This document shows positions 45,799 to 55,773 of a stretch of 64,000 nucleotides of DNA, one piece after another. Source of the stretch: Sipunculus nudus (lineage: Eukaryota; Annelida; Sipuncula; Golfingiida; Sipunculidae). The stretch lies in NCBI GenBank assembly GCA_026874595.1, contig CM049315.1, positions 79,004,065 through 79,068,064 on the forward strand, given 5' to 3'. The notes under the pieces were generated by a model, which saw only the letters and a list, made by a program, of their open reading frames with translations, ran no database searches and was not told the origin of the DNA. Numbering within the stretch: position 1 is the stretch's first letter; each line of letters opens with the position of its first letter. The position numbers were made by a program, and so were the translations under genes.

Positions 45799-47397
45799 TC
45801 AATCAGTATTGGGTTCCACGATGCAACACAACAATGCCACGTCCATATTGTCGTCAAGCAGTACTCTTGACATGTAGTCACCATGTGTAACAAACACGTC
45901 GAAGGGCGACACAAGAGACTCCAAGACCAGTTGCACAAAACGTCTGCCCTCCTCGGAAAACCTGACAGCTTCCACGACACGGGCGAATTCGGGGTCCTCA
46001 ACCACCACGATGGGTCCAGACCGAGCGTCCTTACAGATTACACAATTGTATGTGTTCAACGTCTCACCCCATGTCCCCGTGAGTTCATATCGCCATTGTG
46101 GTTTGACGGGTAGTTCCTCCACGCAGCACACGGTGATAATCTGGTCGCATTTCTTATGTGCATATCGTAGACCTTCCGTGTTTGCTGCAAAGTTCGCATA
46201 AACGAGGATGTGTGGGTACGATATTAACGCAGCGGACATAATATCACAGATCACTTGGGGTTGCAGATGACGGACAACCGTGATCAGATCACGGTCAAGC
46301 GCTGTGGCCGTTCGCCTGTGCGTTACAGACGGTCGCAGTGGTCCAACGTATCTCTTCTCTTTCACATGTTGTTCTGCGACGTCTGATGTTTCGGCACGCA
46401 ACTGCTGTACGTGACTGTGACAACCGCCAGCATGAGACTCATTGGATGCGGCTTTGGGCTTTCGCCGAATCTTGCACATCAACATTACCGTCCTTCCGTT
46501 GACAGAAGCCCTGTTGACATCATCTGTCAGCAACACCTGCCAGGGGTTGGTGTCAGTATCCTCCTCGGTCACCATGGCTTCCAAGAGGCTTTGCAAAAAC
46601 GCACGACCGCCATCGGAATCGCTCGCGGCGCGCACAAGGCATTCAAGCTTTGGGTACGTCACCAGCACCATACGTTCGCCACTAGCGTTTGTGTACGCCC
46701 CACAATGGAATGTACTCAGCACCTGGTCCCATTTTCCAACAAGACTGTAACTGTGATCGGGCTGTAAGGGCAATTCCTGAACGCAGTATATGGTAAAATC
46801 CTTTCCGCAAAACACGTTTTCCTGTGATGCAAATTGCACAACGCAATCAAGCATGTGTGGGAAGAAGGCCAATGCTGCCGCCACCAGATCACATATTAAT
46901 TCGGGGTTCAGTTGCTCGACGAGTTCGGACGCTGCTCGGTTGGTACACAGAAAGAACAAATCTCTCTGTTCTGATGAACTTGTCATAATTCCTTGATCAG
47001 TTCCCGTTGGTCTGGCACCGGGGTGTTTATCGGGACACTCTAGCAGGACCTCCGCCACAGTGGAAACTGCACCCTGAACGCCAGTGTCGTTAAGATAGAT
47101 CACGTTCCCCGGTCTCTGGACTGTTTGCGGGGATTTCAACTGGCATCTCACGTCCAGATAACACACACCGGAAATGTGTTGTCGGAAGCATGCAAACGAT
47201 ACATGACCGGGCCTACCTTTTGGTTTGGCGGTATCGTTACACGTCCCGGGTTCCCCATCGTTCGATTTGGTACACGCGGTACCATCCGGTCGAGGGGCTT
47301 CCACTTCGCGATCTGTTATGACAGTCTTACCCGTGCTGCAGCCTTCAGCTTCAACTTTCTTTGTCGCCGGGAGCGATGTGTTTTCGTTCGACGACAT
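45799..47397 (-). CDS. Protein with two tandem copies of an unknown domain
   Basis: 532 residues from ATG 47397. After a disordered N-terminus (~150 residues), two ~130-residue copies of the same domain follow. Each starts with LxP-x-(L/V)ICD-(L/I)(V/M)-(A/S)AAL ... (F/Y)PH(M/I)L, continues with CV(Q/E)ELP(L/V)(Q/K)P ... Y(S/E)L(V/T)G(K/T)W ... LxT(F/Y)(H/N)C and ends in a helix (GRAFLQSLLEAMV / GRRFVQLVLESLV). The duplication is clear although the copies are well diverged. The domain is not one I recognise. A TATA-like TATATATAA lies about 125 bases upstream of the ATG. Confidence 0.7.
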   Translation of the reverse strand: MSSNENTSLPATKKVEAEGCSTGKTVITDREVEAPRPDGTACTKSNDGEPGTCNDTAKPKGRPGHVSFACFRQHISGVCYLDVRCQLKSPQTVQRPGNVIYLNDTGVQGAVSTVAEVLLECPDKHPGARPTGTDQGIMTSSSEQRDLFFLCTNRAASELVEQLNPELICDLVAAALAFFPHMLDCVVQFASQENVFCGKDFTIYCVQELPLQPDHSYSLVGKWDQVLSTFHCGAYTNASGERMVLVTYPKLECLVRAASDSDGGRAFLQSLLEAMVTEEDTDTNPWQVLLTDDVNRASVNGRTVMLMCKIRRKPKAASNESHAGGCHSHVQQLRAETSDVAEQHVKEKRYVGPLRPSVTHRRTATALDRDLITVVRHLQPQVICDIMSAALISYPHILVYANFAANTEGLRYAHKKCDQIITVCCVEELPVKPQWRYELTGTWGETLNTYNCVICKDARSGPIVVVEDPEFARVVEAVRFSEEGRRFVQLVLESLVSPFDVFVTHGDYMSRVLLDDNMDVALLCCIVEPNTD

Positions 47398-47643
47398 TTT
47401 TGTGCAACAGCCTCGACGGCGGCGTAGAGGTCTATGAGGGCATACCTACCAACCGCGATATTTATGAGGCTGTGGAAGTGCCGGTGCATCACGTGATCAC
47501 ATGTACCAGCGGCTGTCACATTTATATATATGATGTGGTATCAGTCAACCCCCCTTCCAGATTTTGCCAAAAACGGGTTACACACGTGACGCACGCTGAT
47601 TGGACGACCGTCAGCCGACTGGGCATACAAAGTGCTCCTGCGC

Positions 47644-49926
47644 ATGCTGCCCGGCCATTTCTCTGATGCCAGTTACGCCGACATGCAAACCCCAAACGCG
47701 CACTGCTATTCAGAAGGTCTAGCCATACGCGTGGATGAGCTTTTGTCCCTGGTGCAAACAGGTCTCAGGAGGAAAGACATCCAACACGTGTTGCAGGCCA
47801 CCGATGAACTGTTAGGATCAAGACGACCGCCCAAACTAAAATGGAAACACGTTGTAAAGTTCCTGCTGGAAGACCATTGCTTGGCACCGGCGCGTGTTTT
47901 CACGTTAGTGGCCGATTTGTCAAATGCAACGGGGAGCAAGTCGAAACGCAACATGAGATCTGTCATTGAAACTCTGTTGGACGTGAAAACATCTCGTGTA
48001 GCTGTGTGCATGTGTACCGCGACTTTGACCCCTCCCTTCCTGCACCCGAGAACCCCGCTTCCACCGATGAGGGTGTTTCAACCGGACGCAACTCTGATAC
48101 CGTTGGTGGAATCGGAACCAGGGACAATGTCCGCCGCGCTCGCCCTGACCAATCTGCTGCGGGCATGGCGTGATTGGAAAAACAAGGTGGAAGAATGTAA
48201 CGACTGGGACGTGAATCCGATCGTGACCGGTGACACGAAAGACGACATCGCGGTTTGGCTGTTGTCAGCAGCCAGACACGTAGCCATGTGCATGACGTGC
48301 TGTCCGGCAAAGGTCACAGACGCAGGGAAGGCAGTGTTGCAGAGTAAGCCACACGGGAAACCACAGCTTATCGACCTGGTGCTGTCTCTGCTACAACGGG
48401 AGGCCATAGCTGACCGGGACAGTTACATGCAAGTGTTCATATCGGCGTGTGGCAAAATTGCACGATACGGTGACCCTGTTTTGATTCTCTTCTGTGTCGT
48501 GATCAGGTACCTGATGTGCATGTGCCCTCCTGCACTGAAGAACCGGAAAGGCGGCCGGGGGCAGCTTGTGAACCACGACGCTTCCAAAACGTTGCTGGTC
48601 GACGAGGTGTTGGTTAAACCAAAGTCTCTACCACCTTTGAACGCGATGCCTGACTACGCCATCGACCGCACAACCAGACGGGGCAGGACGGGACGCAGCG
48701 TCCCACAGCCACCAGGGTTGGTTACCGAGCGTGCAGCAGACCCCACCCACTGTACAGAGTTTTACGGTGCCCGGTGGAAACGTTCTCACCAGTCGATGGA
48801 ACATTACGCCGAATTTTATCCCGTTATAACAAACCAGTGGGTGTGTACCAGACCGAAGCGGTCACGCAAGAGCCACACACGCGGGGGTGGAAACCCTGCG
48901 ACAAAGGTATGCAACCGACTTAGGAAATGTTTCCCATCCATGACCCAACCATGTGACAGCGACGTTTACGGGCTTTCGTTGCCCAAGTGTGATCGCTTTT
49001 CCCGGAAAAGGAAGCAAAAAGACACAGGTGACGCAGACGCTAAACGCCCCAAATGCCACGAGGTAACATGTGGACCAGTTCGAATGACCCTTAACTGCAG
49101 ATGTCCTGCTGACATCCTGAAACAGCGTTTCACATCCATCACAGAACTAGAAGAGGTCATGAGCCGCCTGCCTCTGTTGCATGTGCCGCATCAGAAAACG
49201 AAATCGTTCACGAGAGCTGATTTGAAATCGCAGCAGGTGTTCAAAGGCCCCATGCTCTATCACGACGCAAAACAATTGGCGTTCAGGCACGCAGCCATGA
49301 ACATTTTCCTCGGGGACAAGCACACTCCGGGCTGCGTAGAGTTTTTCTGTAACGGCGTGATGTCGTACATGCAGACCAACCTGCATATTGCCTTCGGATT
49401 GGAATACTCTTACGTATGCGGCAGCCACCACACATTTTACAACCATTTTGCCGACGGTGGGCCAACGGGATGTTTTGTCATTGACCATAACGAGCTGGGT
49501 CTCGCGCCCCTGCACAAACTGTCGGCTGACGACGCCAAACGCTTGCCGCTATCTTTATGGCTTCATTTGGCCTACCGGTTTGTTCTGCGGATCGGTATAT
49601 CACCTCAAAACACGTTGTTGGTGGACCGCAACACGGCCTTCGCCAATGCAACCTTTCTCAACGAAAGGAGACTCCCCGTGCCCTACACAGCAGATCTGAC
49701 TGAATGCCTGATGGGAAAGAACATACCACAGGATGTGGCCAAAGTTATGAAAGAAACTGTGTCGAAGTACAAGACTGAACTGGCCGTCAAACTAAGACGT
49801 GCGTTCAAACCGGGATCACAGACGTTACAAAACATATATAAACTGGCAGAGATGATGAAAGTAGATATACCGGAGTACGTAACCGGCACGGCTGAATTCA
49901 TCAGCAATTTGATCGAAGCCTCCTGA
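47644..49926 (+). CDS. Large unknown protein, 760 residues
   Basis: ATG 47644 (MLPGHFSDASYADMQ); a GTG lies slightly upstream. The N-terminal ~250 residues are helical. A segment near residue 340 (AMPDYAIDRTTRRGRTGRS) resembles a PDYAxDxxTxxG stretch that I associate, from memory and with low certainty, with proteins of several large DNA viruses. A Lys/Arg-rich linker follows, then a C-terminal ~250-residue globular domain with well-spaced conserved-looking Gly, Asp and aromatic residues. No membrane segment. The function is unknown. Confidence 0.6.
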   Translation: MLPGHFSDASYADMQTPNAHCYSEGLAIRVDELLSLVQTGLRRKDIQHVLQATDELLGSRRPPKLKWKHVVKFLLEDHCLAPARVFTLVADLSNATGSKSKRNMRSVIETLLDVKTSRVAVCMCTATLTPPFLHPRTPLPPMRVFQPDATLIPLVESEPGTMSAALALTNLLRAWRDWKNKVEECNDWDVNPIVTGDTKDDIAVWLLSAARHVAMCMTCCPAKVTDAGKAVLQSKPHGKPQLIDLVLSLLQREAIADRDSYMQVFISACGKIARYGDPVLILFCVVIRYLMCMCPPALKNRKGGRGQLVNHDASKTLLVDEVLVKPKSLPPLNAMPDYAIDRTTRRGRTGRSVPQPPGLVTERAADPTHCTEFYGARWKRSHQSMEHYAEFYPVITNQWVCTRPKRSRKSHTRGGGNPATKVCNRLRKCFPSMTQPCDSDVYGLSLPKCDRFSRKRKQKDTGDADAKRPKCHEVTCGPVRMTLNCRCPADILKQRFTSITELEEVMSRLPLLHVPHQKTKSFTRADLKSQQVFKGPMLYHDAKQLAFRHAAMNIFLGDKHTPGCVEFFCNGVMSYMQTNLHIAFGLEYSYVCGSHHTFYNHFADGGPTGCFVIDHNELGLAPLHKLSADDAKRLPLSLWLHLAYRFVLRIGISPQNTLLVDRNTAFANATFLNERRLPVPYTADLTECLMGKNIPQDVAKVMKETVSKYKTELAVKLRRAFKPGSQTLQNIYKLAEMMKVDIPEYVTGTAEFISNLIEAS

Positions 49927-49974
49927 TAAGACTTGTTAGAAATCATGTCACAACTGCCAAACTGGACATTTCAA

Positions 49975-50022
49975 TATGTACAGACACACATATACACATA
50001 TGTACAGACACACATATACACA
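49975..50022. repeat. Two 24-bp tandem repeats
   Basis: The unit tatgtacagacacacatata plus caca occurs at 49975-49998 and 49999-50022, identically. It lies in the AT-rich spacer between convergent genes. Confidence 0.9.
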
Positions 50023-50047
50023 CAATGCAACATCAAAACCTGCATAC

Positions 50048-50075
50048 AATAAATATATTTTGTTTAATGAATAAA
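50048..50075 (+). terminator. Two poly(A) signals
   Basis: AATAAA occurs at 50048-50053 and 50070-50075, about 120 bases after the 760-residue gene. Confidence 0.55.
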
Positions 50076-50163
50076 TATCACATTGCACATTATGACTGTA
50101 TGTGTTTGGTTTTATTTGGTTTTGTATCATGAGTGTTTTGTTTCATATAGGATACGACGAAAG

Positions 50164-52803
50164 TCAACGCGTCGCTGGTGCAGCAGCCAGGAGTTCGAAG
50201 ATGTCATGACTCTGTTTTATATCCCATAGATCCCGCGCGTTTGCCTCTTGTGCGTCAGCGTCGTTTACCGGAGGCGTGTAGTGTCGCCTGGATATCAGCG
50301 TGTGTGGTGAAAAAGCGGGCCCCACATATACAGCCTCCTCGAGAGCGTAAACCTCCCCCCCTTCCCCCGGACATAAATGTGACGGATCGGCCACAGACAG
50401 ACAACGGACACGGTTCCCCGGATGGGCTAATTGGTGCGCCACAACAGCATATGCCACCAACCGAACCTTGTGCATGTGGCAGAGAAACCGTGTTTGCTTC
50501 AAACTGTCCAGACGAGATTGGTTTTCGGCATCACCTGACGACGTCTGCGCTTCCTGCGCCCGCAACTGCTGCAGCAGTTCCAGATACTGTTCCTGCATCA
50601 CAGGGAACACATCCCCGAAGCGTTCCGCCTGTCGTGACCCCAGTGCTCCCATTTCCGATTTCAAAGTGCAGAACCTTTCAACGTCAGCACGCGCAGACGC
50701 GGGGACGCCCCTTGCAGACCAAACAGCGTGCATAACAAATCCCGCCCTGACGGGGCACGCTGTGTCCTCGTGCGAGTCCCTTGACATCCACATAGGGCCA
50801 AGTTGCAGGGACTTAGTCAGTTCTGAGGCCATCGATATGTTGACAGTTTCCAGCAGGGGCTCCCCGCAACTGACCTCCCACGCTTCAGCTACACGCGGGC
50901 GAGGAACACGGGACGGATCATACGGTGACCCGTCCCCAGGCACAAGCCAACCATTTTGCAAATCGTCGGGGTTCACGTCTGCTCCCGCCTGCGCGGAAAC
51001 AACCTCTCGGAAGAGCTGCACTGCTTTGACACATCGTCTGACGGCGAAAAGTCCTGACAAGATCTCTTGTCCCGTTACGCGGGGCTGCATGCAACAGGAC
51101 AGGTCTTCTTTCGCCCTGCGCAATTTGCGCAACAGCTTTGCGTGCCTCGCCCTCACCAGTTTGCGGTGACGTTCGAAAACGCGCTCTCCCACCGATTTCT
51201 GGACGGAGTCTATGTCACATGACGTCATCTCCGTAACCAAGGTATCGATGTAATCATCAACGCAAGAACGTCCAGGACGTTCATTGTTTCCACATCCAAC
51301 TGCTTGGTTGCCGACCCCATAACGCCTCCCTGTCACCCGCTCCAACATTTGCGCCAAACCCCCGTTTTTGCTACCATCCATGTTAATCCCTTTCAAGATG
51401 TCCCACGCAACAGCTTGTGGCGCGTCTTGGACTCCACGGTCCCTAGCTTTTTTTAACTGCTCCTTGATCCTAGTCTCGTGTTTGCGGGCTACAAGCTCGG
51501 CCTGAGCGTCCATGTTCGCAAACTCGTTCCCCACGAGCTCTTCAACAGTCAACCCGTAGACGGGAACCGTGTACATGAGAACGGCATTGCCCGCGTAATG
51601 ACCCTCGGTTTGCACGTCAGTGTCACCGCGTTCACCACACCATCTAAAAATATCAGCCGAATTCCGCCAATGCGAGTCTATTTCCGAACGGGCGCGCCTC
51701 ATGTTTTCCAACAACAGACGGGTCTTTTCTGCCACATGACTGTTACCCAGTCGCAGCTCCTTGAGGAGCCTGTCGTCTGCGCCAGAGGTGTTCCCGAAAC
51801 CACAGTAATACCTGTCTTCAGTGGGGTCGACAGAGTTTATAGGACGTGGAGAACCGGCAGCCAGTGCCATGTCAGGAGCGTTAGGCAACTGGTTGACCGC
51901 GGCCACACGTTCGCCATCACCTGCAGGAGCAGCTCCATCTCTGCTTCGCTCCCGTTGACATGACCCGCTTCCTGCCGGCACATTTAACGTCTGGAAAAGA
52001 TCATGCCCCGTGTCACATGACACAATATGAGAACAGTTACTGGCACCTAACCTGGTTTGTTCAGGTGGGTCGGCCCCTGCACGGGACCCATCTTGCGCGA
52101 GGGAATACGCAAAGGCCTGAGCGGAAACACATGCTAAACAACCCAGGCTCATATCCAACAGGTGGGGAGGCAATACCCAAACTGAAACAAACAGTTTCGC
52201 ACATACTTCCTCTAGCTCTCCGAGGGCGGTAATAACCTCTTCCAGGGGTGTGCTGTAAAAAGCGAAATCAAGGTCCCAACAGCATTTCTGCATCTCGTGC
52301 ACCGTCCATGCAGTGTTACTGCCCGTTGTGTGCCAAAACCGACAGTCCTCTGTCCGAAGCACAGAACGGAAGTATTTCTGACACAGCGACTCAACCTGCT
52401 GTTCCGTCAAGCCCTGGTTTCTACCACACCTCGCGTCTCGCTGCATGTCTTGAGAGTTACGAACGTATTCTTCCAGACAGGAAGCAACGTGATCCATCTC
52501 GAGGGACAGTCGCGGCAAGAGCAAGGACAGTCCGTACGTGACACGCGATAAAGAACAATGCAGACTTTCACGTACAAAAAATGACATTTCCTTTGCCACA
52601 CACGCGTTTGACCGCAAGCGTGGCAAACTCTGAAGCATAAGATCAGGATACACATGTTTTGATACGTTCACATCGATCAGCGCCGTCAACGTGTCCGCCC
52701 ACAACCTGAGCCACTCTGTAGAATCCGCGCATTCGAGCGGGTGCCCGACAGCTACACCGCGCTCCTGCACCGTGTGTGCCGATCGGTCGTCTGAGGAAGC
52801 CAT
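50164..52803 (-). CDS. Conserved-looking 879-residue protein, possible packaging or capsid-vertex component
   Basis: A single intact frame from ATG 52803 (MASSDDRSAHTVQERG). It is soluble and mostly helical, with a disordered acidic/Ser-rich stretch near residues 250-330, a basic helix pair (RARHAKLLRKLRRAKEDLSCC) near 590 and a coiled region near 760 (EQYLELLQQLRAQEAQ). Scattered Cys occur without a clear zinc site. The length would suit a terminase subunit (UL28 type), portal or inner tegument (UL37) protein, but I cannot separate these by eye. It diverges from the gene at 52880. Confidence 0.6.
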   Translation of the reverse strand: MASSDDRSAHTVQERGVAVGHPLECADSTEWLRLWADTLTALIDVNVSKHVYPDLMLQSLPRLRSNACVAKEMSFFVRESLHCSLSRVTYGLSLLLPRLSLEMDHVASCLEEYVRNSQDMQRDARCGRNQGLTEQQVESLCQKYFRSVLRTEDCRFWHTTGSNTAWTVHEMQKCCWDLDFAFYSTPLEEVITALGELEEVCAKLFVSVWVLPPHLLDMSLGCLACVSAQAFAYSLAQDGSRAGADPPEQTRLGASNCSHIVSCDTGHDLFQTLNVPAGSGSCQRERSRDGAAPAGDGERVAAVNQLPNAPDMALAAGSPRPINSVDPTEDRYYCGFGNTSGADDRLLKELRLGNSHVAEKTRLLLENMRRARSEIDSHWRNSADIFRWCGERGDTDVQTEGHYAGNAVLMYTVPVYGLTVEELVGNEFANMDAQAELVARKHETRIKEQLKKARDRGVQDAPQAVAWDILKGINMDGSKNGGLAQMLERVTGRRYGVGNQAVGCGNNERPGRSCVDDYIDTLVTEMTSCDIDSVQKSVGERVFERHRKLVRARHAKLLRKLRRAKEDLSCCMQPRVTGQEILSGLFAVRRCVKAVQLFREVVSAQAGADVNPDDLQNGWLVPGDGSPYDPSRVPRPRVAEAWEVSCGEPLLETVNISMASELTKSLQLGPMWMSRDSHEDTACPVRAGFVMHAVWSARGVPASARADVERFCTLKSEMGALGSRQAERFGDVFPVMQEQYLELLQQLRAQEAQTSSGDAENQSRLDSLKQTRFLCHMHKVRLVAYAVVAHQLAHPGNRVRCLSVADPSHLCPGEGGEVYALEEAVYVGPAFSPHTLISRRHYTPPVNDADAQEANARDLWDIKQSHDIFELLAAAPATR

Positions 52804-52879
52804 AGTGTTTCACCGATTGTTCTTTTTTTGTGAAAGTCAACTCAGGCCGGACATCGGCCTCCGATCACCCAAATAAGGC

Positions 52880-54175
52880 ATGGCGGACAGAAACCTTGGG
52901 GTTGTACCCCTGTCTCCGTGGACCACATTCAACACACAGGAACAGACCCTGTCGCATGACCATGCGTCTGCCGGTTGCAAACGTTCGGATAACGTGAACG
53001 TCAATGCAATAAAGAGCGCCCTTACAGTATGCTCATACAACCTCGGGGCCCCTGTGTCGATCATCCCGACAGGACTGTCCCAGCGTGAAGACGGGACACG
53101 TTCACGTCTACCTGACGGTTCAGAACGCAGAGAAGGGTTTATGGTAGTGTCATGCCCAGGAAACACGCACAAAGCACGAGAAGTTCCCGCCAACTCCAAC
53201 ACAAGCCTTCCAATGGTCGTGAAGGTGGAAGAAGAAGGCGTACAAGCTTTGACACTGCAACATTCACTTTTCCCAGACAACCCTGATGAAATACCTGATA
53301 ACTGCAACGGGGAAAAATATTCAACAGACCAGCGTTGCAAACTGCGCCCTGTCACACAGGACAACCAAGGACCACCGGCGCGCGCTATACGTGTCGCAGC
53401 CTGTAACCCCTTAGCTCAAGTGGTTGGAACTCCCCATACGTTCAAACACGCAAACAGTTGGATGTCACTAAGCGCACGCCGCGACATAGTGGAACATCTG
53501 GTCGATGCCGCCGGCTTCAAGAACATACCCGTATCAGAGGGTTTGTCAGAGGCATTGCGGGTGGTTTACACGGAGGCCCGCTGCACCCTACCAACGTGTG
53601 TCGCCTCAGCGTATATGCGGAAGTCGTCGCGTATGCAAGGGACTTCGCATCCACGTGGACTTGTCGCCCTGCCAGCGAAATTGTTCGACGTAAGCTTAGC
53701 GGTCACAAATCACGTTCGTTTACTGGAATGTTTCAACATTGTTCTTTTCATGTACGAATTTCTGCAGCAGGCCAGAGATCCCTCCCAGTTACCGTCACAA
53801 CGTTTTGCTTTCGTGTCAGGCGACAGAAACGAACAGCTGCACTGCGAAGACCTGCTCGTCAGATTACCATGCATGCTGTGCTTGTTGACGCAACACAACC
53901 GCGTGTGGAACCCGGACTTGGTCAGCGCCGACCTGAACGCCATGGAAATCGCACGTTCAACAGCATGGGACGTAGACCAGGACCCACCCAACCCTGATAC
54001 ATTGAGCGTGGGAATGGACGCACTGCCAGACGGCCCGTGCGTGTACGTGGACGACCTGCCTTCTGACTGTTTTTTACAGGGCGTGTTTACTAACCGGTTA
54101 TCGCACGTGACGTGCCAGATAACAAACCGCTTGTATATGATTCAAAACATCGCGGACCACTGCCATTTCGAATGA
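52880..54175 (+). CDS. Hypothetical 431-residue protein
   Basis: ATG 52880 (MADRNLGVVPLSPW). The N-terminal ~170 residues are low-complexity; the C-terminal ~250 are globular (VRLLECFNIVLFMYEFL ... DGPCVYVDDLPSDCFLQGVF). This layout, a flexible N-terminus plus a compact C-terminus at about 430 residues, resembles triplex subunit 1, but that is a guess from size. Its stop overlaps the ATG of the next gene (ATGA at 54172-54175), showing a closely coupled pair. Confidence 0.6.
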   Translation: MADRNLGVVPLSPWTTFNTQEQTLSHDHASAGCKRSDNVNVNAIKSALTVCSYNLGAPVSIIPTGLSQREDGTRSRLPDGSERREGFMVVSCPGNTHKAREVPANSNTSLPMVVKVEEEGVQALTLQHSLFPDNPDEIPDNCNGEKYSTDQRCKLRPVTQDNQGPPARAIRVAACNPLAQVVGTPHTFKHANSWMSLSARRDIVEHLVDAAGFKNIPVSEGLSEALRVVYTEARCTLPTCVASAYMRKSSRMQGTSHPRGLVALPAKLFDVSLAVTNHVRLLECFNIVLFMYEFLQQARDPSQLPSQRFAFVSGDRNEQLHCEDLLVRLPCMLCLLTQHNRVWNPDLVSADLNAMEIARSTAWDVDQDPPNPDTLSVGMDALPDGPCVYVDDLPSDCFLQGVFTNRLSHVTCQITNRLYMIQNIADHCHFE

Positions 54176-55308
54176 CTTATCCGCGTCAGAAACACAATAA
54201 CATGGCTCAATGCGAAGCCATTTCGAACTTAGACACCGGCGTTCCCGGCGCTGCTGTCACCGTCGCAATGTATTCAAGCACCGGTGGGAATTTCCGAGCC
54301 GTCGTTTACGACTCAGAGGGGACGTGTGTCGTGTTAAACGTTTCCGATGGTCAACAAATCGAACAGTGGGCACCCGGAGAATGGTACCGTGTGTCTGGCA
54401 ATTTCAAGCGTATCTGCAACGGCCTTGTTTTGAGTGTGAAAGGATTCGTGTGGGAGCGTCACCATCCGCCTACCAGTTGGTCGGAACTGACGTCTCAACA
54501 GCTCAATCTGAGGCGGTTACGTATAGCAGAAACCTGTAAAGAATTACTGACAAAAGACCAGCACGAAAACGGCACCTCATTCTGTGACATACCAGCCGCC
54601 GGCCGGTTTAAGTGTCACGTGGACGAGCACATAACAGTCGTCGGTCGCGTACAACTAATAGAAGATTCTGAAACTAGTAAATCAAAAAGGAAGATACGTA
54701 CTCTCACAGCCGTTTTACCGGAAGGGGCAACTTTCGAGTGCGTCTTGTTCGACCCACCCGAACAATTTCCACACATGCAAGAACCAGCGGACATGCTCCT
54801 CCTCGTACGTGACACCATGCTGACGAAAAGAAACAACACTTACCGCTTGTGTCCCCGTCTCTCGTGGCACGCTGTGATAGTACCAGCCGCACAAACTCAT
54901 GACTTTTTCGTTGCCAGGTATGGTGACGTGGGCGATGACGCGCAGCATGACACGCAGCCTCCCGGTCGTACACCATCATTCTTTAACCCTGAAGCCGTCC
55001 CCTGCAACGGGAAAATAACACATGTAACACACCCAGGCGACACACAAAAATGGGAAGGTCTCTGCAAGGTCACATTACACCTGACGGAGAGATACGGTGA
55101 CTGTGAAAAGGGAGCATCATTTGAATTGAGGTGCGACCCGTCGATGCTGTCGGACGCCGAAGTCCTCCCTCCTTTCTGTGAACTTTCGTTGGACGACGAA
55201 TGCGACAGCGAAATTATATCACAAATCGTGCCACCAGCCGACGTGTCCTGTTACTTGTACGGAGACGTCATTTGCGCGCTGGGGCTTTCAATCGACGCAC
55301 AGGACTAA
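54172..55308 (+). CDS. OB-fold-like protein, possible single-stranded DNA-binding protein
   Basis: 378 residues from ATG 54172, in ATGA overlap with the previous stop; another ATG lies at 54202 (MAQCEAISNLDTG). Two or three strand-rich segments of ~100 residues have the rhythm of OB folds: VTVAMYSS ... FRAVVYD ... CVVLNVSD ... GEWYRVSGNFKRI, then ITVVGRVQLIED ... TAVLPEGATFECVLFD, then a weaker third. Replication protein A-type proteins have this arrangement. No zinc motif is visible. The call rests on pattern only. Confidence 0.45.
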   Translation: MTYPRQKHNNMAQCEAISNLDTGVPGAAVTVAMYSSTGGNFRAVVYDSEGTCVVLNVSDGQQIEQWAPGEWYRVSGNFKRICNGLVLSVKGFVWERHHPPTSWSELTSQQLNLRRLRIAETCKELLTKDQHENGTSFCDIPAAGRFKCHVDEHITVVGRVQLIEDSETSKSKRKIRTLTAVLPEGATFECVLFDPPEQFPHMQEPADMLLLVRDTMLTKRNNTYRLCPRLSWHAVIVPAAQTHDFFVARYGDVGDDAQHDTQPPGRTPSFFNPEAVPCNGKITHVTHPGDTQKWEGLCKVTLHLTERYGDCEKGASFELRCDPSMLSDAEVLPPFCELSLDDECDSEIISQIVPPADVSCYLYGDVICALGLSIDAQD

Positions 55309-55503
55309 CCTCCACGGAGAAGGGTCGGGATATTTGTAAATACTGCATTTTTCAGTCTCCGTGTAAGACGGTGTAACAGTTCATTACATTTTACCCGGAA
55401 TAGTGACACGATTTCAGTGCTGAGGGCGACCTGTTTGGCTAACGACCAGAGCATCGCGCGGTTTGTATTTCCGGTCGGCCAGGTCACGATAAAAAAACCA
55501 AGG

Positions 55504-55671
55504 ATGCAGTGTAAGCCGCACGACCTGAGTGTGTCAGCCCTTTTGTACCTTGCCCGGGGACGTCGCCTCCGCAAATGTTACTGGGGTGCCATGATTTTTT
55601 TACTGTTCGGACTGACCTGTACAATGATTGGACTCGGTGTGGCGTACAACAGGTTGTGTAGGAAAATGTGA
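55504..55671 (+). CDS. Small tail-anchored membrane protein
   Basis: 55 residues from ATG 55504 (MQCKPHDLSVSALL). After a basic stretch (ARGRRLRKCYW) there is one clear membrane span (GAMIFLLFGLTCTMIGLGVAY) and a short basic tail (NRLCRKM). The layout is that of a C-tail-anchored protein. The frame is open ~90 bases further upstream without ATG, so it might be the end of a longer or spliced product. Small anchored proteins act in herpesvirus envelopment and egress, but none can be named here. Confidence 0.45.
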   Translation: MQCKPHDLSVSALLYLARGRRLRKCYWGAMIFLLFGLTCTMIGLGVAYNRLCRKM

Positions 55672-55773
55672 CCCAACGTTTAGTCGTGACAAATAGTATG
55701 CTATCAAACACAGCTGACATTTTGTTATTTGAGAAATGTAACGTGCGGTCGATATGATATCTGCGGGCGAAAC

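Noticed and set aside
50164-52803. Firm naming of the 879-residue protein as a terminase subunit or portal
   Set aside because: Size fits several herpesvirus proteins, but no zinc site or portal motif could be recognised, so it was left as unknown.
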